6,307 bases of DNA from Verrucomicrobiales bacterium (GTDB taxonomy: Bacteria > Verrucomicrobiota > Verrucomicrobiia > Limisphaerales > UBA11320). A program made the translations under genes and the position numbers. A model generated the notes under the pieces. It was given only the letters and a program-made list of their open reading frames with translations, was not told the DNA's origin and made no database searches. Position 1 is the stretch's first letter; the number at the start of each line of letters is the position of its first letter. Where the stretch lies: positions 1-6,307 of the forward strand of contig DMJJ01000501.1 of the NCBI GenBank assembly GCA_003452185.1, read 5' to 3'. Shown one piece after another: positions 1 through 6,037 of this stretch.

Positions 1-46
1 GATGGGAAGGGGCTGTTGCGATCCCGTGGGTGGGGGCGACGGGGCT

Positions 47-1015
47 TCAGCGGGCGGCGGATTTCTTGGGGACGCGGGCCTCGATGAGCCGGGTGACTTC
101 CGAGACCGGGTATTGGAACGCGACGCCGACCTCATTCTCCTGCCGGTCCACCTTCAGCCCCTTGAGCAGCTGTTGGACTTGGGGGTTCTCCCCGGCGCCG
201 AGTGACGCGATGGCCATCAGCCCTTGGAGCGCCTGCTGGAGCTGTTCCACCACGTCGGCGGCCTTGGCCCGGATGGCGAGTTTGGCGACGAGGGAGTCCC
301 CCGCCTCCCGAAGGCTGAGCCGGGCACCGTCCGTCCGCTTGAGCACCTGGGCCTGGGGGGGCAGCTCCAGCCCTTGGTGGAACGAGTCGCTGAGTCCGAC
401 GGAGAGAACCTCCTTCGGGGCGGATCCATTGCCGCCGACGATGGAGGAGGGGGCCGCGGGGTGGCCTTTTCCCTGGAGCAGCAGGACGGCGTTGCTCAGT
501 GCGGGCCTCGACTTGGCGAGGACGAGCAGGTTTTTATCCGTCACGGTGGCGAACCCTTCTCCATTGAAGGAGTAGAGGGAGCTCCCCTCCTGGTCGAACT
601 TCTGGATGGGGGAGGGGCCCCCCTTGGCCCCGCCCTGGCCGGCGAGGGCGACGGCGCCTTGGAGGGCCTGGGTGAGTGGGAGGTCCGATGTCACCAGCAG
701 GACGGTGTGGTCGTCGGGGTGCTTCGCCAGATCGGTGCCGTAGGCGGTGATTCCGTGGATCTGTCTCCAGTCGATCCCGATGCCGAGCGTCTGGCGAAGC
801 CGGGCCGCAAGCTCGCCGAGCTGGGGATCGAGGATCGCGCGGGCGAGGGTTTCCCCGACGCGGGTCTTCTGGAGTTCATCGAGGTCGAGGTGGGCGACCC
901 ATTTGGCGTTGTCGGGGATCTGTCCGGCCGGGATGGAGGCCGCGCGGAGCGGGGCTCCCTGGGAAAGCGACAGGGCCAGGGTGATGAGGGCGAGGGGCAG
1001 TAGGCGCATGTTCAT
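47..1015 (-). CDS. Secreted protein of unknown function, PVC-type
   Basis: The reading frame encodes 322 residues. The N-terminus is a typical Sec signal peptide: Arg4, then a hydrophobic run to about residue 19, with likely cleavage near Ala25 (LRA-AS). The mature protein begins with a short linker and then a segment around residues 38-51 (KWVAHLDLDELQKT). That opening is of a kind I associate with uncharacterised exported proteins of Verrucomicrobia and Planctomycetes. The rest looks like a mixed alpha/beta fold, with a low-complexity Gly/Ala/Pro stretch at about 120-137 and an Ala/Gln-rich helix at about 250-270. I see no cysteine, no catalytic motif and no second membrane segment, so a soluble periplasmic protein is likely. 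The start could be Met1 (1015) or Met3 (1009), and neither has a clear Shine-Dalgarno. It lies 113 bases downstream of the receiver gene on the same strand, so co-transcription is possible. Function is unknown. Confidence 0.82.
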   Translation of the reverse strand: MNMRLLPLALITLALSLSQGAPLRAASIPAGQIPDNAKWVAHLDLDELQKTRVGETLARAILDPQLGELAARLRQTLGIGIDWRQIHGITAYGTDLAKHPDDHTVLLVTSDLPLTQALQGAVALAGQGGAKGGPSPIQKFDQEGSSLYSFNGEGFATVTDKNLLVLAKSRPALSNAVLLLQGKGHPAAPSSIVGGNGSAPKEVLSVGLSDSFHQGLELPPQAQVLKRTDGARLSLREAGDSLVAKLAIRAKAADVVEQLQQALQGLMAIASLGAGENPQVQQLLKGLKVDRQENEVGVAFQYPVSEVTRLIEARVPKKSAAR

Positions 1016-1128
1016 AGCTGCGAGTAGGAGGCGGAGCGGCCTGGAAAAGTTGCAGGAACTTGCCGGTCCCGGCGGGCGGGAGGTTGGACCGATCGTGCTT
1101 TTACCGCGGAGCGGGGTGCCCGGCCCCC

Positions 1129-1497
1129 TCAGGCGGCGGGCAGGATTCGGCGGATCGCGGCCAGGAGCTCATCCATGGGAAGAACCTTGCTCACGTAGCC
1201 GTCGGCTCCTTTGTTGAGCGCCTCCTTGAGGAGGTCTTCCAGGAAGCCCATCCCGGTGAGCATCACAACCTTGGTGATGGGGCGGAGCTCCTTGATCTGG
1301 ACCAGGACTTCGAGCCCGTCCTCGCCAGCCAGGTTGATGTCCAGGACCACCAGGTCGGGATGGGAGGCCTTGACCCGGTCGAGGCATTCCTGTGCCGTTC
1401 CGGCGCGGTAGATCTCAAATCCCTTTTGCTCCAGAAACATCCCGAGGAGTTCCCGGATCTGGGGCTCGTCGTCCACTATTAGGAGTCGTTGCTTCAT
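1129..1497 (-). CDS. Single-domain response regulator (CheY-like receiver)
   Basis: This 122-residue protein is one complete receiver domain with no output domain. The acidic pocket is Asp9-Asp10 (LLIVDDE). The phospho-acceptor is Asp53 (VVLDINLAGEDG), the switch threonine is Thr81 (MLTGMG), and the conserved lysine is Lys104 (GYVSK), with Tyr101 near the switch tyrosine position. The beta-alpha repeats run to the C-terminal helix (DELLAAIRRIL). Lys104 is followed by Val rather than the usual Pro. Such proteins accept phosphate from a histidine kinase and act through protein contacts rather than by binding DNA. No kinase or chemotaxis gene is in the window, so the partner is unknown. A GGGAGG sequence ten bases upstream supports the ATG at 1497. 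It is divergent from the propeller/phosphoesterase gene, with 103 bases between the two starts. Confidence 0.95.
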   Translation of the reverse strand: MKQRLLIVDDEPQIRELLGMFLEQKGFEIYRAGTAQECLDRVKASHPDLVVLDINLAGEDGLEVLVQIKELRPITKVVMLTGMGFLEDLLKEALNKGADGYVSKVLPMDELLAAIRRILPAA

Positions 1498-1507
1498 TGC
1501 GGTCAGG

Positions 1508-1513
1508 CCTCCC
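1508..1513 (-). promoter_or_regulatory. Ribosome binding site of the receiver gene
   Basis: The minus strand reads GGGAGG here, ten bases before the ATG at 1497. The spacing is slightly long. It is the only convincing Shine-Dalgarno among the gene starts visible in this window, and it fixes the start of the response regulator. Confidence 0.55.
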
Positions 1514-1529
1514 GATTAATCACCGGGGT

Positions 1530-1547
1530 CGCTTGGAAATGCAAGCG
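1530..1547. repeat. Small inverted repeat in the divergent intergenic region
   Basis: CGCTTG and CAAGCG are perfect six-base arms around a six-base spacer (GAAATG). The repeat lies between the divergent receiver and propeller/phosphoesterase genes, 33 bases upstream of the receiver start and 53 upstream of the other. The position suits an operator, but the arms are short and chance occurrence cannot be excluded. I found no convincing sigma70 promoter in this 103-base gap in either direction. Confidence 0.25.
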
Positions 1548-1600
1548 GATGAGAAAACTGCTGGATCCGCCGCGACACGCGGGCAGAATCCTCCCACGCT

Positions 1601-4312
1601 ATGCACCCCGGAATGCCTCAAGTTCTGCCCCCCCTGTCGCTGGCCAAGGTTATCGGGCCGTTTGCCGCCGCTCTGTTCCTGGGCTGCGGAGCCGGGCTCC
1701 ACGGGGGGGACCTCCCCACGGAGAGCGTCGGGGTGTCGAGCGCCGGCCGGTATGTCACCCCGGTGAGCCAGATTCTGACCCCGGCAGGGGAGCAGGTCTT
1801 CCTGCCGGACATGCGGCCCCAGGGGATCGCCCTGAGCCCCGACGGCCAGCTGTTGGTCACTTCGGGAAAGACCGCCGAGCTGGTGGTTCTGAGCCCGCTC
1901 ACGGGGGGCATCCTGCAGCGGGTCGTGCTCCCGCCGGATCCCTCCTCCAAGGGGGGGGAGGAGCCGGTGTCGACCCATCTGCTGGCCCCCGACACCCACG
2001 GTCAGCTGAGTTTTACGGGGTTGATTTTCTCACGCGATGGCCGGCGCATTTTCCTGTCGAACGTCGACGGGTCCATCAAGTCGTTCTCGGTCGAGGGAAC
2101 GAACGTCGCACCGCTTCGCAGCTATCTCCTTCCCAGGACCGACCTGACCCGGCGGTCGAACGACATCCCCGCCGGTCTCGCCCTCCCGGCGGAGGGGTCG
2201 AAGCTGTATGTTGCGCTCAACCTTTCGAACCGCCTTTTGGAGCTCGACCTCGAGACCGGGAAGGAGCTCCGGCTCTTCGACGTCGGGTTCGCCCCGTATG
2301 ATGTGGTGCTCTCGGGGCGCAAGGCCTATGTGAGCAACTGGGGGGGGCGCCGGGCCGGGCCGGAGGACCTCACCGGGCCGGGGGGGCGTGGCACGCGGGT
2401 GCGGGTGGACCCGCACCGGCACATCGCGAGTGAGGGGTCGGTTTCGGTGGTGGACCTCGACTCGGGAAGGGTGGTGAAGGAAATCCTCGTCGGGTTGCAT
2501 CCCTCGGCCCTGGCGCTCCACCCCGACGGGCGGCACCTGGTGGTGGCGAACGCCGGGAGCGACTCGGTTTCGGTGATCGACGTCCGGGAGGACGCGGTTG
2601 TGGAAACCATCTCCCTCCGGTGGCAGCCGAAGGATTACTTCGGGGCCTCCCCGAACGCCCTCACCTTTGATCCCCGCGGTCGAAGCCTTTACGTTTGCAA
2701 CGGCACCCAGAACGCCGTCGCGGTGGTGGAATTCAGGCCGGGCCGGTCCCGGCTCCTGGGGCTGATTCCGGTCGGGTGGTTTCCGGGGGCGCTGGCCTAC
2801 GATGCGGTGCATTCGAAGCTGCATGTGGCGAACACCAAGGGCATCGGCTCTGGCAGGCGGGCCCGGCCCCCCGGGCCGCAGAGCCTGAACTCCCACCAGT
2901 ACCTGGGGACGGTCTCGCTGGTGCCCCTTCCCGACCGCAAGCAGCTGGTGGCTCACACCCGGACCGTGCTGGCAAACTGCCGCCGCGAGCGGATCGAGGC
3001 TTCCCAGCTCCCGGCGCGCCCCGGCCAGCCCCCTCGTCCCGTGCCGGAGCGGGCCGGGGAGCCGAGCCTCTTCAAGCATGTGATCTACATCATCAAGGAG
3101 AACCGGACCTACGACCAGGTGCTGGGGGACATTCGTGAGGGGAACGGGGACCCGAAGCTCTGCACCTTTGGGGAGGAGATCACCCCAAACCAGCACAAGA
3201 TGGCGCGGGAGTTTGTCCTTCTCGACAACACCTACTGCTCGGGGATTCTCAGCGCGGACGGCCACCAATGGTCGACCACGGCCTTCGCCACCGACTACAT
3301 GGAAAAGTCGTTCGCCGGGTTTCCGCGGAGCTACCCGGACGGGATGGAGGATGACGATGTCGACGCCCTGGCGTACTCCCCGGCGGGGTTCATATGGGAC
3401 AACGTTGTGGAGCATGGGAAGCGGATCCGGGATTACGGTGAGTTTGCGATCGAGGTGAGCGGCTGGGCGGAGCCCGGTCGCAAGGGAAGCCCCAAGTGGG
3501 TCGACTTCTATCGTGATTTCCTTTCCGGCAAGGGGGAGACGATCATGCGGAGCCGGCCGGCGATCGAGTCGGTGAGGCCGTTTTTGAACACCAACACCGT
3601 TGGGTGGGGGATGGAGATTCCGGACGTGTATCGCGCGGCGCGATTCATCGAGGAGCTTCAGATGGCTGAGAAGACGGGGGACTGGCCCGACATGATGATT
3701 GTCTGCCTCCCGAACGATCACACCTCCGGGACGAAGGCCGGGGCGCCGACCCCCGCGGCCTACGTGGCGGACAACGACTTGGCCTTTGGGCGGATTGTCG
3801 ATGCCGTGAGCCACAGTCGCTTCTGGCCGGAGACCTGCATCTTCGCCATCGAGGACGATCCCCAGGCCGGGCACGACCATGTCAGCGGGTATCGAACTAC
3901 CGGCTACTGTGTCAGCCCGTACACGAAGCGGGGCAAGGTGATCAGCACCCAGTACAACCAGCCCGGGCTGCTTCGGACCATGGAGCTGATCCTGGGCCTT
4001 CCGCCGATGAACCAGATGGATGCGGCGGCGACCCCGATGGCCGACTGTTTTGTCCAGACCCCCGATCTCCGGCCGTACACCGCGGTGACGAACCGGATTC
4101 CCCTCGACCAGCTGAACCCGCCTGCGAAGGCGATCTTGAACCCGGTGCTCCGGCGCGACGCGGAGCTTTCCGAGCGCTTGCCCCTTTCGAAGCCCGACCA
4201 ATGTGATGAGGATGTGTTGAACCGGATCTTGTGGCATGCCCAGAAGGGTCCCTCCGAGCCATACCCGAAGTGGGCCCTCCTCCCGAAGCGCCTGCGCAGG
4301 GATCGGGATTAG
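1601..4312 (+). CDS. Exported YncE-like beta-propeller / phosphoesterase fusion
   Basis: The 903-residue protein starts with an export signal: Lys16, then a hydrophobic run at about 17-28. Cys29 follows Phe-Leu-Gly, an imperfect lipobox, so it may be a lipoprotein or simply secreted. Residues ~65-460 hold repeated YncE/YVTN-type blades. The clearest are near 71-110, 136-165, 191-245, 279-340 and 349-410, with motifs such as HPDGRHLVVAN and DPRGRSLYVCN. Residues ~490-835 are a PF04185-type phosphoesterase of the alkaline phosphatase superfamily. It opens with HVIYIIKENRTYDQ (from His493), followed by YCSGILSADGHQW (Ser547 or Ser550 may be the nucleophile), NDHTSG (Asn705-His707) and EDDPQAGHDHV (Glu751-Val761, likely metal ligands). 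Phosphatase or phospholipase-C-like hydrolysis outside the cytoplasm is inferred; the substrate is unknown. The upstream in-frame stop at 1550-1552 leaves ATG 1601 or ATG 1613 as the start, with no clear Shine-Dalgarno. Confidence 0.93.
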   Translation: MHPGMPQVLPPLSLAKVIGPFAAALFLGCGAGLHGGDLPTESVGVSSAGRYVTPVSQILTPAGEQVFLPDMRPQGIALSPDGQLLVTSGKTAELVVLSPLTGGILQRVVLPPDPSSKGGEEPVSTHLLAPDTHGQLSFTGLIFSRDGRRIFLSNVDGSIKSFSVEGTNVAPLRSYLLPRTDLTRRSNDIPAGLALPAEGSKLYVALNLSNRLLELDLETGKELRLFDVGFAPYDVVLSGRKAYVSNWGGRRAGPEDLTGPGGRGTRVRVDPHRHIASEGSVSVVDLDSGRVVKEILVGLHPSALALHPDGRHLVVANAGSDSVSVIDVREDAVVETISLRWQPKDYFGASPNALTFDPRGRSLYVCNGTQNAVAVVEFRPGRSRLLGLIPVGWFPGALAYDAVHSKLHVANTKGIGSGRRARPPGPQSLNSHQYLGTVSLVPLPDRKQLVAHTRTVLANCRRERIEASQLPARPGQPPRPVPERAGEPSLFKHVIYIIKENRTYDQVLGDIREGNGDPKLCTFGEEITPNQHKMAREFVLLDNTYCSGILSADGHQWSTTAFATDYMEKSFAGFPRSYPDGMEDDDVDALAYSPAGFIWDNVVEHGKRIRDYGEFAIEVSGWAEPGRKGSPKWVDFYRDFLSGKGETIMRSRPAIESVRPFLNTNTVGWGMEIPDVYRAARFIEELQMAEKTGDWPDMMIVCLPNDHTSGTKAGAPTPAAYVADNDLAFGRIVDAVSHSRFWPETCIFAIEDDPQAGHDHVSGYRTTGYCVSPYTKRGKVISTQYNQPGLLRTMELILGLPPMNQMDAAATPMADCFVQTPDLRPYTAVTNRIPLDQLNPPAKAILNPVLRRDAELSERLPLSKPDQCDEDVLNRILWHAQKGPSEPYPKWALLPKRLRRDRD

Positions 4313-4346
4313 GCCAGCGGACCGGATCTACAGGCCCCAAAAGCGA

Positions 4347-4377
4347 TCAACACTCCGGCGTGGGGCCGGAGTGTTGA
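4347..4377. terminator. Long perfect hairpin after the propeller/phosphoesterase gene
   Basis: The arms TCAACACTCCGGC (4347-4359) and GCCGGAGTGTTGA (4365-4377) pair over 13 bases around the loop GTGGG. The hairpin begins 34 bases after the stop at 4312. It has no T run on the plus strand, so it is not a classical intrinsic terminator alone. It may protect the 3' end or act with the next hairpin. Confidence 0.55.
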
Positions 4378-4381
4378 AACG

Positions 4382-4414
4382 AAAAGGGCAGGAGGGTTGA
4401 GGTCCTGCCCTTTT
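4382..4414. terminator. Probable bidirectional intrinsic terminator
   Basis: AAAAGGGCAGGA (4382-4393) pairs perfectly with TCCTGCCCTTTT (4403-4414) around a nine-base loop. The A and T runs at the stem base give a T tract after a GC-rich stem in both directions; on the minus strand it is followed by CGTTTC. It sits between the convergent genes ending at 4312 (plus) and 4467 (minus) and can serve both. Confidence 0.8.
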
Positions 4415-4419
4415 GGCCG

Positions 4420-4440
4420 TCCCCCGGGTTGTGCGGGGGA
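4420..4440. terminator. Third, shorter hairpin in the convergent spacer
   Basis: TCCCCCG (4420-4426) pairs with CGGGGGA (4434-4440) around a seven-base loop. There is no T tract. It is the first hairpin reached by minus-strand transcription after the stop at 4467. It may assist termination or be a by-product of GC-rich sequence. Confidence 0.35.
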
Positions 4441-4466
4441 TCGGGTGGTTGGTTGTTTATGGCTGC

Positions 4467-4838
4467 CTAATCGTCCTTGCGGAACTCGACGGTTCCGCAG
4501 TTCTCCCAGCAGAAGGCGATCCGATCCTTCGAGTGGATCGTGAGCTTGCCGGGGACAAAGCACGGGTTGCGGAACTCCTTCTCGGCCACCTGGCCCTCGC
4601 CGCTGAGCGTTGTGACGTTCGCCTTGAAGGTCACCTCGCCGGCGGGAACATGGTCGTCGCCCGTGATCTTCGTCGCCTCGATGGTGTCACCGTTCTGGGT
4701 GATCTTGACCACCTGGTCGAAGTGCCCGCGGTAGTGGCCGATCCACTCGCCGCTCAGGTCGAGGACCGAGAGGGAACTGCCGGCGTGGGCGGGCTGTTGA
4801 TTCGTCAGCGACGGGTTGTTTGTCAGCGGGCTCATCAC
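4467..4838 (-). CDS. Small protein with FBXO31/EXECUTER-like domain
   Basis: The protein has 123 residues, or 122 if the second codon is the start. The first ~25 residues are polar (Asn, Gln, Ser, Thr) and look disordered; there is no signal peptide. The core opens with GEWIGHYRGHFDQVVKI (30-46), continues with IEATKITGDDHVPAGEVTF (53-71) and ends in beta-rich sequence with Cys93, Cys110 and Cys114. The KITGDxxVPAGxxTF signature matches what I remember of the cyclin-D1-binding C-terminal domain of the F-box protein FBXO31 and of plant EXECUTER proteins (PF12014, formerly DUF3506). The likely fold is a small beta-barrel, probably cytoplasmic. Function in bacteria is unknown, and a ligand-binding role is only a guess. 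The start is GTG at 4838 or the adjacent ATG at 4835; an in-frame TAA at 4866-4868 rules out a longer form. No Shine-Dalgarno is present. It is divergent from ruvB and convergent with the phosphoesterase gene. Confidence 0.8.
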   Translation of the reverse strand: MMSPLTNNPSLTNQQPAHAGSSLSVLDLSGEWIGHYRGHFDQVVKITQNGDTIEATKITGDDHVPAGEVTFKANVTTLSGEGQVAEKEFRNPCFVPGKLTIHSKDRIAFCWENCGTVEFRKDD

Positions 4839-4844
4839 ACGGAG

Positions 4845-4873
4845 ATAATGGACCGAGATGGGGTTTTACTCAA
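4845..4873 (-). promoter_or_regulatory. Sigma70-like promoter of the 123-residue protein gene
   Basis: On the minus strand, TTGAGT (4868-4873) and CATTAT (4845-4850) are separated by exactly 17 bases. Each hexamer matches four of six consensus positions. Transcription would start about seven bases past the -10 box, at roughly 4836-4840. That falls on the GTG/ATG start codons and predicts a leaderless mRNA. Confidence 0.5.
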
Positions 4874-4900
4874 ACGCGTTGGGGGACAATTTTTTCGGTC

Positions 4901-4925
4901 GGGGGGGTAGGGGATTTACGGGGGG
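4901..4925 (+). other. G-quadruplex motif upstream of ruvB
   Basis: The plus strand carries a G7 run, TA, a G4 run, ATTTAC and a G6 run. Splitting the G7 run gives four G3 tracts with loops of seven bases or fewer, which fits the usual quadruplex rule. A G8 run follows at 4946-4953. It lies about 75 bases before the ruvB start, on the coding strand, so a transcript starting upstream would contain it. Folding is not shown; base composition also favours G runs here. Confidence 0.4.
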
Positions 4926-4944
4926 CCGCTGAACAGGGCCCCTC
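4920..4944. repeat. Hairpin overlapping the G-rich tract in the ruvB leader
   Basis: Bases 4920-4927 can pair with 4937-4944 (core GGGGCC/GGCCCC plus one G-T wobble and a further G-C) around a nine-base loop. The G6 run used here is also the last tract of the quadruplex motif, so the two structures exclude each other. There is no T tract, so it is not a typical terminator. Confidence 0.35.
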
Positions 4945-5000
4945 CGGGGGGGGCAAAACCGCACTGGATTTTCTCCCCCGCTTCCCCATGCTGGCCCGGA

Positions 5001-6020
5001 ATGGCTGAGCGCCTTATCACGGACGTCCTTACGAAGCCCGAGGCTGCGCTGGAGGTGACCTTGCGCCCCTCGGTGTTCAGCGACTTTACGGGCCAGGCAA
5101 ACGTAAAGGAGCGGCTGGAGATTGCGGTGGAGGCCGCCAAACAGCGCGGAGATCCCCTCGATCATATCCTGCTCAGCGGTCCCCCGGGTTTGGGTAAAAC
5201 CACCATTGCCAACATCTTATGCAAGGCCATGGGGACCAACCTCAAGGCCACCAGCGGCCCCACGATCGAGAAGGCGGGCGACCTGGCGGGGTTGCTCACG
5301 AACCTGGAGGAGGGGGATGTCCTCTTCATCGATGAGATCCACCGGTTGCAGAAGACGATCGAGGAGTATCTCTATCCTGCGATGGAGGACTTCAAGCTCG
5401 ATATCATCATTGACCAGGGGCCCAACGCCCGGAGCGTGCGGCTGAATCTTCCCCGGTTCACCCTGATCGGGGCGACCACCCGGAGCGGGCTCCTGACGGC
5501 CCCTTTGTTGACACGGTTTCCGGTGCGGGAGCGGCTCGACTACTACCAGTCCGACCAGCTCCAGCGGATCGTGGTTCGTGCCGCCCGGCTGCTCAACGTC
5601 GAGATTGAGGAGGCCGGGGCGATGGAGATCGCCCGCCGGAGCCGGGGGACTCCCCGCATCGCGAATAACCTGCTTCGACGTGTCCGCGACTACGCCCAGG
5701 TGAGGGCCGACGGGCGGATCACCGCCGGGCTGGCGGACCGGGCGCTGGCCATCCTGGAGATCGATCAGAACGGGTTGGATGAGATGGACAAGCGGATCCT
5801 CGAAACCGTGGTGGTGAAGTTTGGGGGAGGTCCCGTGGGGGTCAGTTCCCTGGCCGTCGCGGTGGGGGAGGAACCCGACACCATCGAGGAGGTCTACGAG
5901 CCTTACCTGATCATGGAGGGCTATCTGCACCGCACGCCCCAGGGGCGCGTTGCCACGGATCTGGCCTACCAGAAGCTCGGGATGAAGCGGGCCCCGGGGA
6001 ACCAGGGTGGGCTCCTCTGA
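5001..6020 (+). CDS. ruvB: Holliday junction branch migration ATPase RuvB
   Basis: The 339-residue length is normal for RuvB, the AAA+ motor that drives branch migration of Holliday junctions with RuvA and hands them to RuvC. The N-terminus (AERLI, then LRPSVFSDFTGQ) fits the family. Walker A is GPPGLGKTT (60-68, Lys66). Walker B is Asp111-Glu112 (FIDEIHRL), and sensor 1 is GATTRSG (157-163). Arg172 in LLTRFP aligns with the arginine finger (E. coli Arg174), and sensor 2 is Arg219 in GTPRIANNLL. The C-terminal winged helix runs from about 256 (LDEMDKRILETVV) through GEEPDTIEEVYEPYLIMEGYLHRTPQGR. The usual PLRxRFG reads PLLTRFP here. ATG 5001 is the only plausible start; no in-frame GTG or TTG lies close upstream, and only a weak GGA precedes it. 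ruvA and ruvC are not adjacent. The gene is divergent from the small-protein gene and convergent with the ferredoxin gene. Confidence 0.98.
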   Translation: MAERLITDVLTKPEAALEVTLRPSVFSDFTGQANVKERLEIAVEAAKQRGDPLDHILLSGPPGLGKTTIANILCKAMGTNLKATSGPTIEKAGDLAGLLTNLEEGDVLFIDEIHRLQKTIEEYLYPAMEDFKLDIIIDQGPNARSVRLNLPRFTLIGATTRSGLLTAPLLTRFPVRERLDYYQSDQLQRIVVRAARLLNVEIEEAGAMEIARRSRGTPRIANNLLRRVRDYAQVRADGRITAGLADRALAILEIDQNGLDEMDKRILETVVVKFGGGPVGVSSLAVAVGEEPDTIEEVYEPYLIMEGYLHRTPQGRVATDLAYQKLGMKRAPGNQGGLL

Positions 6021-6037
6021 CCGCGGGGCCCCCGGGC

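Noticed and set aside
1..46. Left edge, downstream of the secreted protein gene
   Set aside because: No terminator, start of another gene or repeat can be supported in these 46 bases.
224..1003. 259-residue plus-strand frame opposite the secreted protein gene
   Set aside because: The minus-strand frame has a proper signal peptide and normal composition. This one is Gly/Glu-rich with no domain and is the antisense shadow.
1047..1061. AAGTT/AACTT inverted repeat followed on the minus strand by a short T run, between the receiver and secreted protein genes
   Set aside because: The five-pair AT-rich stem is too weak to call a terminator.
1514..1545. Possible minus-strand promoter for the receiver (TTGCAT, 17 bases, GATTAA)
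   Set aside because: Each hexamer matches only about three of six positions, which is near chance.
1489..2301. 270-residue frame overlapping the start of the fusion gene
   Set aside because: It has Arg/Pro/Gly-rich shadow composition, while the overlapping frame carries the signal peptide and propeller blades.
2030..4237. 735-residue open frame antisense to the propeller/phosphoesterase gene
   Set aside because: It is rich in Arg, Gly, Pro and His, has no recognisable domain, and lies wholly opposite a gene with clear motifs. It is a typical GC-rich shadow frame.
5217..5930. 237-residue frame antisense to ruvB
   Set aside because: It lies fully opposite a confidently identified gene and has no domain character.
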